Source: Bacteroidota bacterium (GTDB lineage Bacteria > Bacteroidota > Bacteroidia > Cytophagales > Cyclobacteriaceae). From it: 64,000 nt of DNA. Below are positions 41,106-50,789 of this stretch, piece by piece (the stretch's first letter is position 1; each line of letters starts with the position of its first letter). The notes below the pieces were generated by a model. That model saw only the letters and a list, made by a program, of their open reading frames with translations, had not been told where the DNA came from and did not search any database. A program made the position numbers and the translations under genes. The stretch spans positions 1 to 64,000 of the forward strand of contig JACPVX010000051.1 in the NCBI GenBank assembly GCA_016191555.1, in the 5' to 3' direction.

Positions 41106-43106
41106 ATGTTGAGATTCACTTTTGCCAGTTTGCTGGCGTTCGCTTCAATTGCTGTCATTGCGCAGCGCGGCATCACACCTTCCGATGTGTATCGTTTAAA
41201 ATCTATTAGCGATCCGCAGGTTTCGCCCGATGGCAAATGGGTTGCGTACGTATTGTCTACTCCTGATTCCGCGAAAGATAAATCCGATGCTGACATCTGG
41301 ATGATCAATTGGGAAGGCACGGAATCCGTCAAACTCACAGCTAGCAAAGAAGGAGAAAGCCGACCACGCTGGTCGCCCGATGGCAAGTACCTAACTTTTA
41401 TGTCATCGCGCTACGAAACAAAGTCATCGCAAATCTGGCGCATGGACAGGCGCGGAGGCGAAGCAGAAAAATTAACTGATTTGAAATACAGCATCAGCGA
41501 TTATGTGTGGAGCCCTGATGCTAAAAAAATAGCATTGGTCATTCAAGATCAGGAATCCAGCGATGAAGCGGAGAAAAAGAAAACTACGAAACCCATTATG
41601 ATTGATCGCTATCATTTTAAATCAGATGGTGAAGGATACATGGAGCGCAAGCGAAATCACTTGTATGTTTTTGATGTAGAAACCAAAAAGATTGACACCC
41701 TTACGCGTGGCGATTTTGATGAAGGTAATCCGGTGTGGTCGCCCGATAGCAAAAAGATTGTATTCGTAAGTAATCGCACAGCCGACCCCGATCGCAATGG
41801 AAACACCGATTTGTGGGTGATGGAAGCCAAGAAAGGTGCAGCGATTAAACAACTCACCACGTGGCAAGATTCAGACACGAGTCCGGCCTGGAGTGCAGAT
41901 GGAAAATGGATTGCTTACTTGAAATCGCAAACTCCGGAATACGATATTTATGATCAGGCGCAAATTGCGCTTATTCCGGCAGATGGCGGAACACCAAAAA
42001 TATTGAACGCGAAATTAGATCGCGATGTATCAGCACCGCGCTGGGCCGCAGACAGCAAATCTGTTTTTGTGTCGGTAGAAGATGATCGTAGAAGTTATGT
42101 GGCATCTTTTGATCTGGAAGGAAACATGACGAAGCACACGAGCGGAGATCGCACGTTTGCCGGATTGCAGCGTGGCGCAAACAATGCTTGGGTGGGATTA
42201 TCCAGCGACCCGGCAACACCAAATGAAATTTATATGTTGGAGAATACAGCCATCCGCAAACTCACGCACATTCACGATGAATTTTTAAAACCGTTAGTGT
42301 TGGCTTCTGCCGAAGGTTTTTCTTCCAAGAGTAAAGATGGCACTATCGTTAACAGTTTGTTGTATTGGCCAGCCAATCAACCTAAAGACAAAAAGCTTCC
42401 GCTGATTTTGTGGATTCATGGCGGCCCTACATCGCAAGATGATTTTAGTTTTGATTTCATTCCTCAAATTTTTGCTGCGAAAGGATATGCGGTAGCCACG
42501 GTGAACTATCGCGGTAGTAATGGACGGGGCATGGCATATAGCCGTGCAATTTTTGCGGATTGGGGAAACAAAGAAGTGATGGATTTACTAGGTGCAGTTG
42601 ATTACCTGATTACAACTGGTCGTGTAGACGCTGCGAAATTGGGCATTGGTGGCTGGAGCTACGGAGGTATTCTTACCGACTATGTTACAGCAACTGATCC
42701 GCGATTCAAGGCAGCAGCCAGTGGCGCAGGCAGTGCATTGCAACTTTCCATGTATGGCTCGGATCAGTACATCGCGCAATATGAAAATGAATTGGGTGTG
42801 CCGTGGAAAAATATGGATAAGTGGATGAAAGTATCGTATCCTTTTTTAAACGTGGAGAAAATTAAAGCGCCTACTTTGTATATGGTGGGCGAAAAAGATT
42901 TTAATGTGCCGGCAGCAGGAAGCGAGCAAATGTATCAGGCGCTAAAGTCGCTGGGGGTGCCAACACAATTTGTAGTTTATCCCGGTCAGCATCACGGCAT
43001 CAGCGTACCAAGCTATCAGAAAGATCGGTTAACACGATATTTGGAGTGGTACAACAAATACATCAACAAAGAAGAATTGAAAGATAAACTGCCTCCGAAG
43101 AAGTGA
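41106..43106 (+). CDS. S9-family serine peptidase (acylaminoacyl/dipeptidyl-peptidase type), secreted
   Basis: 666 residues with a signal peptide (TFASLLAFASIAVIAQ). PD40/WD40-like beta-propeller repeats follow (SPDGKWVAYV, RWSPDGKYL, VWSPDSKKI, AWSADGKW). The alpha/beta hydrolase domain has the nucleophile in GGWSYGG (Ser about 518), the Asp in GEKDFNVP (about 598) and the His in PGQHHGI (about 628). The enzyme removes short peptides or acyl-amino acids in the periplasm. A bidirectional hairpin follows. Confidence 0.95.
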   Translation: MLRFTFASLLAFASIAVIAQRGITPSDVYRLKSISDPQVSPDGKWVAYVLSTPDSAKDKSDADIWMINWEGTESVKLTASKEGESRPRWSPDGKYLTFMSSRYETKSSQIWRMDRRGGEAEKLTDLKYSISDYVWSPDAKKIALVIQDQESSDEAEKKKTTKPIMIDRYHFKSDGEGYMERKRNHLYVFDVETKKIDTLTRGDFDEGNPVWSPDSKKIVFVSNRTADPDRNGNTDLWVMEAKKGAAIKQLTTWQDSDTSPAWSADGKWIAYLKSQTPEYDIYDQAQIALIPADGGTPKILNAKLDRDVSAPRWAADSKSVFVSVEDDRRSYVASFDLEGNMTKHTSGDRTFAGLQRGANNAWVGLSSDPATPNEIYMLENTAIRKLTHIHDEFLKPLVLASAEGFSSKSKDGTIVNSLLYWPANQPKDKKLPLILWIHGGPTSQDDFSFDFIPQIFAAKGYAVATVNYRGSNGRGMAYSRAIFADWGNKEVMDLLGAVDYLITTGRVDAAKLGIGGWSYGGILTDYVTATDPRFKAAASGAGSALQLSMYGSDQYIAQYENELGVPWKNMDKWMKVSYPFLNVEKIKAPTLYMVGEKDFNVPAAGSEQMYQALKSLGVPTQFVVYPGQHHGISVPSYQKDRLTRYLEWYNKYINKEELKDKLPPKK

Positions 43107-43122
43107 TTTTAATTTTAATAGA

Positions 43123-43161
43123 AAGGTGTCTGGTTGTTATTGATCAGACACCTTCGTTTTT
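43123..43161. terminator. Bidirectional terminator between S9 peptidase and queG
   Basis: AAGGTGTCTG (43123-43132), a 12-base loop and CAGACACCTT (43145-43154) form a perfect 10-bp stem, followed by T-rich sequence. It lies between convergent genes. Confidence 0.8.
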
Positions 43162-43177
43162 ATCGGTTTAGGTACCC

Positions 43178-44101
43178 TTACTGAAAAGCGATGTTGCGTT
43201 GAAGCCCTTTTAGCTGCGTGCGCTTAACGGCAGAGCGCTCGAATAATCTTTTGAAAACATCTTCAGTAATTTCTCGCCAGTCGGCTGGCTTCATTTTTTC
43301 TAGATCCGAATGGGGAGAAAATTTTTTTTCTTGATGAGGTTTTGCAAACCGATTCCATGGGCACACATCCTGACAAATGTCACAACCAAAAATCCAATTT
43401 TCGAATTTGCCTTTTACTTCGGCAGGAATTTCTTCTTTCAGTTCAATCGTAAAATACGATATGCACTTGCTACCATCCACCACATACGGTTGGGGAATGG
43501 CTTCTGTGGGACACGCATCCATGCAAGCGGTGCAGGTACCGCAATAATCTTTTATCGGGCCATCGGCCTCCAACTCCAGATCGATGATCAATTCGGCTAA
43601 AAAGAAAAAACTACCCATCTCCCGATTCAACAAGAGTGAATTTTTTCCAATCCAGCCAATGCCCGATTGCTGTGCCCACACGCGCTCATGCACAGGCGCG
43701 GAGTCAACGAATGCTCTGCCACTTACTTCGCCTATTTCCTGCTGAATGATTTCTAAAAATTCTTTCAGTTTTTCTTTAATGACGAAATGATAGTCTTCGC
43801 CATACGCATACTTGGCAATTTTAAAAGAATCAGGATTGGCTTGTGCCAGATCTTTTTCCGGAAAGTAATTATAAACTAAACTCACCACCGATTTAGCTCC
43901 TGGTACCAACAGCGTTGGATCAAGTCGTTTGTCGAAGTGATTTTCGAGATAACTCATCTTCCCTTGGTAGCCGCGCTTCAGCCATTCTTCTAATCGCGGA
44001 GCCTCTGCTTCTAAGAAAGCGGCTTTGCTAATCCCACAAAAGGAGAATCCAAGCTGATGAGCCGTAGACTTGATGAAACTTGTTTGATGCGCTATGCTCA
44101 A
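43178..44101 (-). CDS. queG: Epoxyqueuosine reductase
   Basis: 307 residues with the QueG start FCGISKA, cobalamin-binding N-terminal domain, and two 4Fe-4S motifs: [16 protein letters not shown] (about 178-193) and [14 protein letters not shown] (about 234-247). QueG reduces epoxyqueuosine to queuosine in tRNA, using B12 and iron-sulfur clusters. It begins 16 bp downstream of ruvB on the same strand, so it is probably cotranscribed with ruvB. It depends on cluster carriers such as the NifU protein at 34987. Confidence 0.95.
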   Translation of the reverse strand: MSIAHQTSFIKSTAHQLGFSFCGISKAAFLEAEAPRLEEWLKRGYQGKMSYLENHFDKRLDPTLLVPGAKSVVSLVYNYFPEKDLAQANPDSFKIAKYAYGEDYHFVIKEKLKEFLEIIQQEIGEVSGRAFVDSAPVHERVWAQQSGIGWIGKNSLLLNREMGSFFFLAELIIDLELEADGPIKDYCGTCTACMDACPTEAIPQPYVVDGSKCISYFTIELKEEIPAEVKGKFENWIFGCDICQDVCPWNRFAKPHQEKKFSPHSDLEKMKPADWREITEDVFKRLFERSAVKRTQLKGLQRNIAFQ

Positions 44102-44116
44102 AATGGTGATTCAAAC

Positions 44117-45154
44117 TCAGTCAAACAATCCAGGTCTTTTCGAAATGGGAGCTACGATTTTCAAATGTTTGTAAGCCAACTCAGTTGCCTCACGGCCGCG
44201 CGAAGTGCGTTTGATGTATCCTTCCTGAATCAAGAAAGGCTCATATACTTCTTCAATCGTTTCGGCTTCTTCGCCTACGGCAGTCGCGATGGTAGTTAAT
44301 CCCACAGGGCCACCTTTAAACTTCTCGATGATGGTGCTGAGGATCCGATTGTCCATGTCGTCCAATCCATTCTCATCTACATCGAGCGCCTTCAATGCCA
44401 TTTGCGCAATGGGTTTGGTGATGGTGCCGTCTCCTTTTATTTGAGCAAAGTCGCGCGTACGTCTGAGTAAGTTGTTGGCAATGCGTGGAGTGCCCCGGCT
44501 TCTGCGTGCAATTTCAAAAGCAGCATCATCTACAATTGGAGTGGCCAAGATCGAAGCCGAGCGTTTCACAATCGTAGTGAGCAATGCTGAGTCGTAATAT
44601 TCTAATCGTGCGTTGATGCCGAAGCGTGCTCGCAAAGGTGATGTGAGCAATCCGGCTCGCGTAGTGGCTCCAATTAAAGTAAATGGATTAAGACCAATTT
44701 GTACCGATCGCGCATTGGGTCCGCTATCGAGCATGATGTCGATACGAAAATCTTCCATAGCCGAATACAAATATTCTTCTACGATGGGGTTCAGGCGATG
44801 AATCTCATCAATGAACAACACATCATTCGTTTCCAGATTGGTCAATAATCCGGCAAGGTCGCTGGGCTTGTCGAGCACCGGCCCTGAGGTAATTTTAATA
44901 CTCGAGCCCAACTCGTTGGCAATAATGAATGAAAGAGTCGTTTTTCCTAGACCGGGAGGCCCGTGTAACAACACGTGATCAAGCGATTCGCTTCGTTGTT
45001 TGGCGGCTTGCACAAACACCTTCACATTGTCTACAACCTTTTGCTGGCCAGTAAAGTCTGAGAAGGAGAGGGGGCGAAGTGCTTTCTCTACATCCTTTTC
45101 ACCACTTTCCAGGCTTTCGCCATCTGCTTTTAGATATTCTTCACGCATGTTCAA
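44117..45154 (-). CDS. ruvB: Holliday junction branch migration helicase RuvB
   Basis: 345 residues with RuvB text throughout: [18 protein letters not shown], Walker [55 protein letters not shown] and [15 protein letters not shown]. It is the AAA+ motor with RuvA for Holliday junction migration; ruvX lies at 2141. No ruvA or ruvC in the window. Upstream lies the divergent apbE gene, 75 bp away. Confidence 0.98.
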   Translation of the reverse strand: MNMREEYLKADGESLESGEKDVEKALRPLSFSDFTGQQKVVDNVKVFVQAAKQRSESLDHVLLHGPPGLGKTTLSFIIANELGSSIKITSGPVLDKPSDLAGLLTNLETNDVLFIDEIHRLNPIVEEYLYSAMEDFRIDIMLDSGPNARSVQIGLNPFTLIGATTRAGLLTSPLRARFGINARLEYYDSALLTTIVKRSASILATPIVDDAAFEIARRSRGTPRIANNLLRRTRDFAQIKGDGTITKPIAQMALKALDVDENGLDDMDNRILSTIIEKFKGGPVGLTTIATAVGEEAETIEEVYEPFLIQEGYIKRTSRGREATELAYKHLKIVAPISKRPGLFD

Positions 45155-45203
45155 AATTCAAGATTTATCAGTCAAGATTCAAGCGAAGTGGGTTTTCTTC
45201 TGC

Positions 45204-45211
45204 TAATTTTG
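45204..45211 (+). promoter_or_regulatory. -7 box before apbE
   Basis: TAATTTTG fits TAnnTTTG and ends 18 bp before the ATG at 45230. It supports choosing that ATG, since the upstream in-frame start at 45188 would precede the promoter. Confidence 0.5.
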
Positions 45212-45229
45212 CCGCCTGATTTACAAAAG

Positions 45230-46273
45230 ATGAACAATCGAACGAAGAATGCAATCTATTCGCTCCTGCTGATCGTTGTTTTCATTTCTATCTGGTGGTC
45301 GCGCCAGCCGAAAAAAAATGCGGTTCCGGAGCCTATGAAGATCACGGGCAAAACGATGGGCACCAGTTATAACATCACTTATTTCGATCCGCAACAGCGT
45401 GACTTTAAATCATCGGTTGATTCATTGTTGGTGTTGGTCAATCAATCGATTAACAATTACGACCCTGAATCAGAAGTGTCGCGATTCAACAAAAGCACCA
45501 ATGCATTTCAATTTGTTTTGCCGTTTTTATCTCCGCCAACCAAAAAAGCTTTGGAAGTAGCGCAAAGTTCGGGCGGTGCGTTTGACCCTACGGTGATGCC
45601 GCTTGTATATGCCTGGGGTTTTGGAAGTAAGAAAGACAGACCGATTCCCACCAAAACGCAAATTGATTCCATTAAAACTTTTGTAGGTTTTGAGAAAGTG
45701 CAATGGTCGGCTGGACAGATTTTGAAGACCGATCCACGCGTTCAATTGGATTTCGGTGGCATCGGGCAAGGCTATGGTGCCGATGTAATTACCGAATTTT
45801 TGAAATCGAAGGGAATTAAAAACATGCTGGTTGAGTTAGGAGGAGAAGGAATGGCACGTGGAATTAACTTAAAATCCGGAAAGCCATGGGAGATTGGAAT
45901 ACTAGATCCGGATTCCAAGCAAGACAGCTTGTTCTTTAAAGCGTATGTAAAGCTGCAAGACAAGTCGTTTACTACCTCCGGAAACTATTTTAACTATCGC
46001 ATCATTGATGGCAAAAAGTATTCGCATACCATCGATCCTAAAACAGGATATCAGGCAGAGCGAGCTATTTTAAGTGCTTCAGTTTTTGCAGCCGATGCTA
46101 TCACGGCCGATGCGTGGGCCACCGCTTTTATGGTGATGGGCCATGAAAAAGCAATGGAGGTGCTGAAATCGCATCCGGAGTTGGATGTTCTTTTTATTTA
46201 TAACACAGCAGATGGAGTAAAGACCTTTGCTACAACGGGAATGAGTAGCTTGATTGAGATCAAAGAAAAGTAG
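45230..46273 (+). CDS. apbE: FAD:protein FMN transferase (ApbE)
   Basis: 347 residues from the ATG at 45230. One N-terminal membrane anchor (AIYSLLLIVVFISIWW) precedes the ApbE fold: GKTMGTSYNITYF, the acidic FAD/Mg site DFGGIGQGYGADVITEFLKSKG split over two motifs, VELGGEGMARG and HTIDPKTGY. It attaches FMN to threonine of Na+-NQR, RNF or similar redox subunits in the periplasm. No NQR gene is adjacent. The gene is divergent from ruvB. Confidence 0.94.
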   Translation: MNNRTKNAIYSLLLIVVFISIWWSRQPKKNAVPEPMKITGKTMGTSYNITYFDPQQRDFKSSVDSLLVLVNQSINNYDPESEVSRFNKSTNAFQFVLPFLSPPTKKALEVAQSSGGAFDPTVMPLVYAWGFGSKKDRPIPTKTQIDSIKTFVGFEKVQWSAGQILKTDPRVQLDFGGIGQGYGADVITEFLKSKGIKNMLVELGGEGMARGINLKSGKPWEIGILDPDSKQDSLFFKAYVKLQDKSFTTSGNYFNYRIIDGKKYSHTIDPKTGYQAERAILSASVFAADAITADAWATAFMVMGHEKAMEVLKSHPELDVLFIYNTADGVKTFATTGMSSLIEIKEK

Positions 46274-46287
46274 AACTTTAGCTTCGA

Positions 46288-46497
46288 ATGAAAGCCATGA
46301 TAAAGCCGATTTTATATCACAGCATCGAAGAAAAAAATCAGTTGGAGCGACAAATGTTCAAAGCGCTTACACCTGAGCAAGCAATGATTCGCGCATTGGA
46401 TGTGATGGATTTGATGCTTCAATTGGAAAGAGCCTCGGGTAGGGAGCGAAAAAAGGAAGACGATATTGATTGGATTGTTCTGACGCCCAAAAAATGA
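46288..46497 (+). CDS. Small acidic/basic partner protein of the nucleotidyltransferase-like gene
   Basis: 69 residues: KPILYHSIEEKNQLERQMFKALTPEQAMIRALDVMDLMLQ split over two helices, then RKKEDDIDWIVL. The TPEQ-MIRALD...L pattern is helical and I know no function. Its stop overlaps the next start by 4 nt (ATGA at 46494-46497), so the two are translationally coupled. An internal ATG at 46297 could also be the start. Confidence 0.72.
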   Translation: MKAMIKPILYHSIEEKNQLERQMFKALTPEQAMIRALDVMDLMLQLERASGRERKKEDDIDWIVLTPKK

Positions 46498-46979
46498 TTA
46501 GCAACGAAATTCGATCTACTTTAAAAATTGTTTGTGCTGCTTTAAATAAGCACAAAGTAGATTGTATGCTGGTGGGAGGAACTGCCGTAGCATTTTACGG
46601 ATATCAAAGAATCTCAGGCGTATTTGTGCCAAATAATCCTGATGTTAAAATAGATCATGATTTCTGGTATAATCCTACGACTGAAAATTTCATTAATTTA
46701 ATTAAGTCTTTAAGTGAATTAGGGATACCTACACACGATTTGGAACACATTGTTTTTGACCCGCATCGAACGTTTTTAAAAATACCATTCCCCACATATC
46801 ACACCGATTTCCTTCCTCAAATGAAAGGACTCAGTTCTTATCGCGAGTGTAAGCGAAGATGTCAGCAAATATTATTAGATGAGAATGAGTTATTTGTTAT
46901 CTCGAAAGAGGATTTGCTTTATAACAAAGCAGCAGTAAATCGGAATATTGATCAGCGCGATTTAGATGCTCTTCGGTAG
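46494..46979 (+). CDS. Nucleotidyltransferase-fold protein
   Basis: 161 residues from the ATG at 46494. LVGGTAVAFYGYQR is the nucleotidyltransferase GG(S/T) motif, followed by DVKIDHDFWYNPT in the place of the DxD-type acidic site, then HTDFLPQMKGL and the C-terminal VISKEDLLYNKAAVNRNIDQRDLDAL, as in MNT/AbiEii-like and DUF6036-type proteins. These often form two-gene toxin-antitoxin or modification modules; the upstream 69-residue gene would be the partner. Whether it transfers a nucleotide is not shown. Between the GG motif and the acidic cluster lies a short insert (ISGVFVPNNP). Confidence 0.8.
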   Translation: MISNEIRSTLKIVCAALNKHKVDCMLVGGTAVAFYGYQRISGVFVPNNPDVKIDHDFWYNPTTENFINLIKSLSELGIPTHDLEHIVFDPHRTFLKIPFPTYHTDFLPQMKGLSSYRECKRRCQQILLDENELFVISKEDLLYNKAAVNRNIDQRDLDALR

Positions 46980-46995
46980 AGTTTATTATACCACT

Positions 46996-47739
46996 ATGCC
47001 TACACCTATTTACATTCTTTTTCTTACAGCATTAATAGCCGGAGCCGTGGCTTTCTATGTGCCGAAACTCAACACCGGCACCTACAAACTTTGGTTGGTG
47101 TTTGCCGGATCGTATTTGTTCTCCATTACCATCATTCATATTTTTCCGGAGCTCTTTTCGCAAAGCCTCGATCCCGCTAAGGTGGGCATTTGCGTACTGA
47201 TCGGTTTCTTCCTCCAGCAAGCATTAGAGTTTTTATCAAGTGGTGTGGAGCACGGCCATATTCATGTGCATGAGAAGAATCATCAACATAAAGAATCATC
47301 AGCTATTCTTGTCTTGGTGGCCTTGTGTGTACACGCCTTTTTGGAAGGTGGTTTGCTGGCACACCCACGCACCGTCAACCATCACCACGATTCCAATACA
47401 TTGTTATGGGGTATCGTCTTGCACAAAGCTCCGGAGGCTTTTGCACTGATGTCAGTTTTATTGTGTGAAGTAAAGTCAAGAACTCGAGCAGTTTTTTTCT
47501 TATTCATTTTCGCGCTGGCATCCCCGCTCGGTCTTTTTTTATCCGACTATCTGCTGGCTAACCAATGGATGACCTCTCAGGCATTTACCATTTTGTTCGC
47601 CATCGTCAGCGGCAACTTTCTGCACATTTCTACCACTATTGTTTTTGAAAGCAGTGCCGATCATAAATTCAATGCTCGCAAAATGGGCGTGGCCGTGTTT
47701 GCTACCGCCATTGCTATAGCTGCCGAGTTATTTCTATAG
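46996..47739 (+). CDS. ZIP-family metal transporter
   Basis: 247 residues from the ATG at 46996 (an upstream in-frame ATG overlaps the NTase end). About eight membrane helices with ZIP motifs in helix IV-V: HAFLEGGLLAHP and LHKAPEAFALMS, and His/Glu-rich HEKNHQHKES in the variable loop. ZIP proteins import Zn or other divalent metals. FIHISTT-like text (NFLHISTTIVFE) near the end also fits. It follows the NTase-like gene by 16 bp. Confidence 0.9.
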   Translation: MPTPIYILFLTALIAGAVAFYVPKLNTGTYKLWLVFAGSYLFSITIIHIFPELFSQSLDPAKVGICVLIGFFLQQALEFLSSGVEHGHIHVHEKNHQHKESSAILVLVALCVHAFLEGGLLAHPRTVNHHHDSNTLLWGIVLHKAPEAFALMSVLLCEVKSRTRAVFFLFIFALASPLGLFLSDYLLANQWMTSQAFTILFAIVSGNFLHISTTIVFESSADHKFNARKMGVAVFATAIAIAAELFL

Positions 47740-47809
47740 TTAACACCTACCTATTCTTCTTTGACTTGTTCGCTCGAATGCCTAAATTTCTTGCCATTCG
47801 ATTTTTGCT

Positions 47810-49693
47810 ATGAACAATTTTCAAGATTACCTCGCTGAATATCAGCAAAGCATTTCCGATCCCGAAAAATTTTGGGCATCCCAGGCAGAAAATTTTGTAT
47901 GGAAGAAAAAATGGAACTCCGTATTGCAATGGGATTTTCACAAACCGGAGGTGAAGTGGTTTATCGGAGGCAAACTGAACATTACTGAAAATTGTATTGA
48001 CCGGCATCTACCACAGCGTGCCAACCAAACAGCCATACTGTGGGAATCGAACGATCCGAAAGAACCATCCAGAAACATAACATATCAGCAGCTACATGAA
48101 CAAGTGTGCAAAGTAGGCAACATCCTTAAAGCACAAGGCGTAAAAAAGGGAGACCGTGTTTGCATTTACATGCCGATGGTGCCGGAAACAGCTTTTGCTA
48201 TTTTAGGATGCGCCCGAATCGGAGCTGTTCACTCCGTAGTGTTTGCCGGATTTTCAGCAGGCTCGTTGGCTGACCGTATCAACGATTCGGGTTGTAAATT
48301 GGTGCTCACTTCTGATGGCGCTTTCCGTGGGGATAAGTCCATTAATTTAAAAGCCATTGTAGACGAGGCATTGGATAAATCGCCCACGGTTGAGAAGTGC
48401 ATCGTACTCGAGCGCACCAAAACAAAAATCAACATGAAACCAACACGCGATTTGTGGTGGCACGATGAAATGCAAAAGGTAAATGCACAATGCCCGGCAG
48501 AAGAAATGGATGCCGAAGATTTACTTTTTATTCTCTACACTTCCGGCAGCACCGGTAAACCCAAAGGCATGGTGCACACGTGCGGTGGTTATATGGTGTA
48601 TGTTGGTTATACATTCAAACAAGTTTTTCAATACAAAGAAGGACAGGTGTATTGGTGCACTGCCGATGTGGGTTGGATCACGGGTCACTCCTACATTCTT
48701 TATGGCCCGCTTTCCAATGGGGCTACTTCACTCATGTTCGAAGGCGTTCCCAGTTGGCCGGATATGGGTCGCTTTTGGCACGTGATTGAAAAACACAAAG
48801 TCAATATTTTCTATACAGCACCTACCGCCATTCGCTCATTAGAAAAAGCACCACTGTCGTTTGTAGAAAAATACGATCTGTCTTCTTTGCAAATATTAGG
48901 AACTGTAGGAGAGCCCATCAACGAAGAAGCTTGGCATTGGTATGACCATAACATCGGCAAAGGCAAATGCCCCATTGTCGATACGTGGTGGCAAACTGAA
49001 ACCGGTGGTGTGATGATTTCACCGCTTGCCGGTATCACCAAAACAAAACCTTCATTTGCAACTTTGCCGATGCCTGGGGTGCAGCCGGCTGTGATGGATG
49101 AGAGTGGAAATGAAATGATGGGCAATGGAATAGAGGGTCGGTTGACGATCAAGTTTCCGTGGCCTTCTATTGCACGAACGATTTATGGTGATCATCAGCG
49201 ATTCAAAGACACGTACTTTTCTACCTTTCCGGGAAAATATTTTACGGGCGATGGTTGCAAGCGCGATGAGGAGGGCTACTATCGTATCACCGGCCGCGTA
49301 GATGACATTATTATTGTATCAGGCCACAACATGGGCACAGCCGAAGTAGAAAGTGCGATCGATGAACATTCGGCCGTGTGTGAGTCGGCAGTTGTTGGCT
49401 ACCCGCACGACATCAAAGGTCAGGGCATCTATGCATTTGTGGTTACTTACGATCCGATACATGAAGAGAATCACCTGCGGAATGAGATCAAAGATGTGGT
49501 GGCGAAAATTATTGGCCCCATTGCCAAGCCAGATAAGATTCAATTTGTAAGTGGCCTGCCCAAAACGCGTTCCGGTAAAATTATGCGCAGAATCTTGCGC
49601 AAAGTGGCCGAAGGCGATACTTCTAATTTGGGCGATACCACAACGCTGCTGGATCCGGCTGTAGTGGAAGAGATTAAAGCAGGAGCTTTGTAA
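47810..49693 (+). CDS. acs: Acetyl-CoA synthetase (AMP-forming)
   Basis: 627 residues: YQQLHEQVCKVGNILKAQGVKKGDRV split over two motifs, the AMP-forming P-loop YTSGSTGKPKGMVH, the acetyl pocket WWQTETGG, GRVDDIIIVSGHNMGTAEVE and the acetylation-target lysine motif TRSGKIMRRILRK at about 590-602. It activates acetate to acetyl-CoA through acetyl-AMP. Length is slightly short of the usual 650, but all motifs are present. Own transcript likely. Confidence 0.97.
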   Translation: MNNFQDYLAEYQQSISDPEKFWASQAENFVWKKKWNSVLQWDFHKPEVKWFIGGKLNITENCIDRHLPQRANQTAILWESNDPKEPSRNITYQQLHEQVCKVGNILKAQGVKKGDRVCIYMPMVPETAFAILGCARIGAVHSVVFAGFSAGSLADRINDSGCKLVLTSDGAFRGDKSINLKAIVDEALDKSPTVEKCIVLERTKTKINMKPTRDLWWHDEMQKVNAQCPAEEMDAEDLLFILYTSGSTGKPKGMVHTCGGYMVYVGYTFKQVFQYKEGQVYWCTADVGWITGHSYILYGPLSNGATSLMFEGVPSWPDMGRFWHVIEKHKVNIFYTAPTAIRSLEKAPLSFVEKYDLSSLQILGTVGEPINEEAWHWYDHNIGKGKCPIVDTWWQTETGGVMISPLAGITKTKPSFATLPMPGVQPAVMDESGNEMMGNGIEGRLTIKFPWPSIARTIYGDHQRFKDTYFSTFPGKYFTGDGCKRDEEGYYRITGRVDDIIIVSGHNMGTAEVESAIDEHSAVCESAVVGYPHDIKGQGIYAFVVTYDPIHEENHLRNEIKDVVAKIIGPIAKPDKIQFVSGLPKTRSGKIMRRILRKVAEGDTSNLGDTTTLLDPAVVEEIKAGAL

Positions 49694-49753
49694 ATTAGAT
49701 GCAGGCAATGGTTTGTTGATATTAACGAATTTGATTTTTACTTATCTTTACCC

Positions 49754-50335
49754 TTGATGGATCAGATCATATTAAAATTCCCTGAGCATACTCAATTCAC
49801 CGATGATGAATTGTTTGATTTCTGTGCTACCAATGACTGGTTCCGCATTGAAAGAAATAAATCAGGGCAATTGATCATTATGTCACCATCCGGAGGAATT
49901 ACAGGCGCAATCCATTTTAAAATCTACAGAGTGCTCAGTGATTGGGCTGACCTCCACGAAGATTTGGGAGTTCTAATGGATGCTTCAGTTGGCTTTCGAC
50001 TTTCCGATAAATCGGTGCTTGCACCCGATGCCGCTTTTATTTTAAAGGAAAGATGGAACTTATTGGCTGACGAGCAAAAAGAGAAATTTCCTCCCCTCTG
50101 TCCCGATTTTGTTATCGAAGTTCGTTCCCCATCCGATTCCCTTCCCCAATTAAAACTTAAGATGACAGACTGGATCAACAATGGCTGTCGTCTGGCATGG
50201 CTCATCGATCCGATCAAACGAAACGCATTTGTTTACACTTCACAGGGTTTGGTGCGAAGCGTAGAAACATTTGACGACCAACTCGATGGCTCAGACGTAA
50301 TGCCAGGGCTGGTGCTCAACCTCAGAAAACTATAA
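49754..50335 (+). CDS. Uma2-family endonuclease (DUF820)
   Basis: 193 residues of PD-(D/E)XK nuclease fold: MDQIILKFPEHTQFTDDELFDFC at the start, GITGAIHFKIYRVLSDW, APDAAFIL with the metal Asp, PDFVIEVRSP with the Glu, and LAWLIDP. Uma2 proteins are widespread, abundant in cyanobacteria and Bacteroidota, with unknown function, possibly in mobile DNA or restriction. A TATCTTTA near-consensus -7 box precedes it. No associated genes. Confidence 0.88.
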   Translation: MMDQIILKFPEHTQFTDDELFDFCATNDWFRIERNKSGQLIIMSPSGGITGAIHFKIYRVLSDWADLHEDLGVLMDASVGFRLSDKSVLAPDAAFILKERWNLLADEQKEKFPPLCPDFVIEVRSPSDSLPQLKLKMTDWINNGCRLAWLIDPIKRNAFVYTSQGLVRSVETFDDQLDGSDVMPGLVLNLRKL

Positions 50336-50360
50336 ATTGAACTATAAATTGTAAGTACGT

Positions 50361-50723
50361 ATGGCAATGGACATCACAGGCAAGGTGGTCAACCTTCTCC
50401 CGCTGCAATCAGGTCAGGGAAAAAATGGAGTTTGGAAAAAGCAGGAATTTATTTTAGAAACTCCGGGACAATATCCCAAAAAAGTGTGCCTTTCATTATG
50501 GGGCGAAAAAGTAGATGAAATCAAACTCACTCCAGGCGAAACAATCACGGCTTCGGTAAATGTTGAAAGCCGAGAATACAATGGCCGTTGGTACACCGAT
50601 GTGCGCGCATGGAAAGTAGCAAAAGGATCAGGACCCTCAGGCGGTGGTCGCTCGGATGCTCCACCGGTTGGCGATGAACCATTCACTCCGGATTCCAGCG
50701 CAAGCGATGACTTGCCGTTTTAA
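50361..50723 (+). CDS. DUF3127 OB-fold-like protein with SSB-like C-terminal tail
   Basis: 120 residues. The N-terminal part (MDITGKVVNLLPLQSGQGKNG, then KQEFILETPGQYPKKVCLSLWG) is DUF3127, predicted to be a small beta-barrel related to OB folds. The tail is Gly/Ser-rich and ends ASDDLPF, matching the acidic aromatic tip (DDDIPF) by which SSB recruits repair proteins. The architecture therefore resembles a single-stranded DNA-binding protein: OB-like domain, flexible linker, acidic tip. Function unproven. It lies 25 bp after the Uma2 gene. Confidence 0.82.
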   Translation: MAMDITGKVVNLLPLQSGQGKNGVWKKQEFILETPGQYPKKVCLSLWGEKVDEIKLTPGETITASVNVESREYNGRWYTDVRAWKVAKGSGPSGGGRSDAPPVGDEPFTPDSSASDDLPF

Positions 50724-50789
50724 TTCATTTTCCTTTATGGAATTTTAAATAGAGTTGCATCGTAGTGCTGAACTTAAACCTTCAGCACT

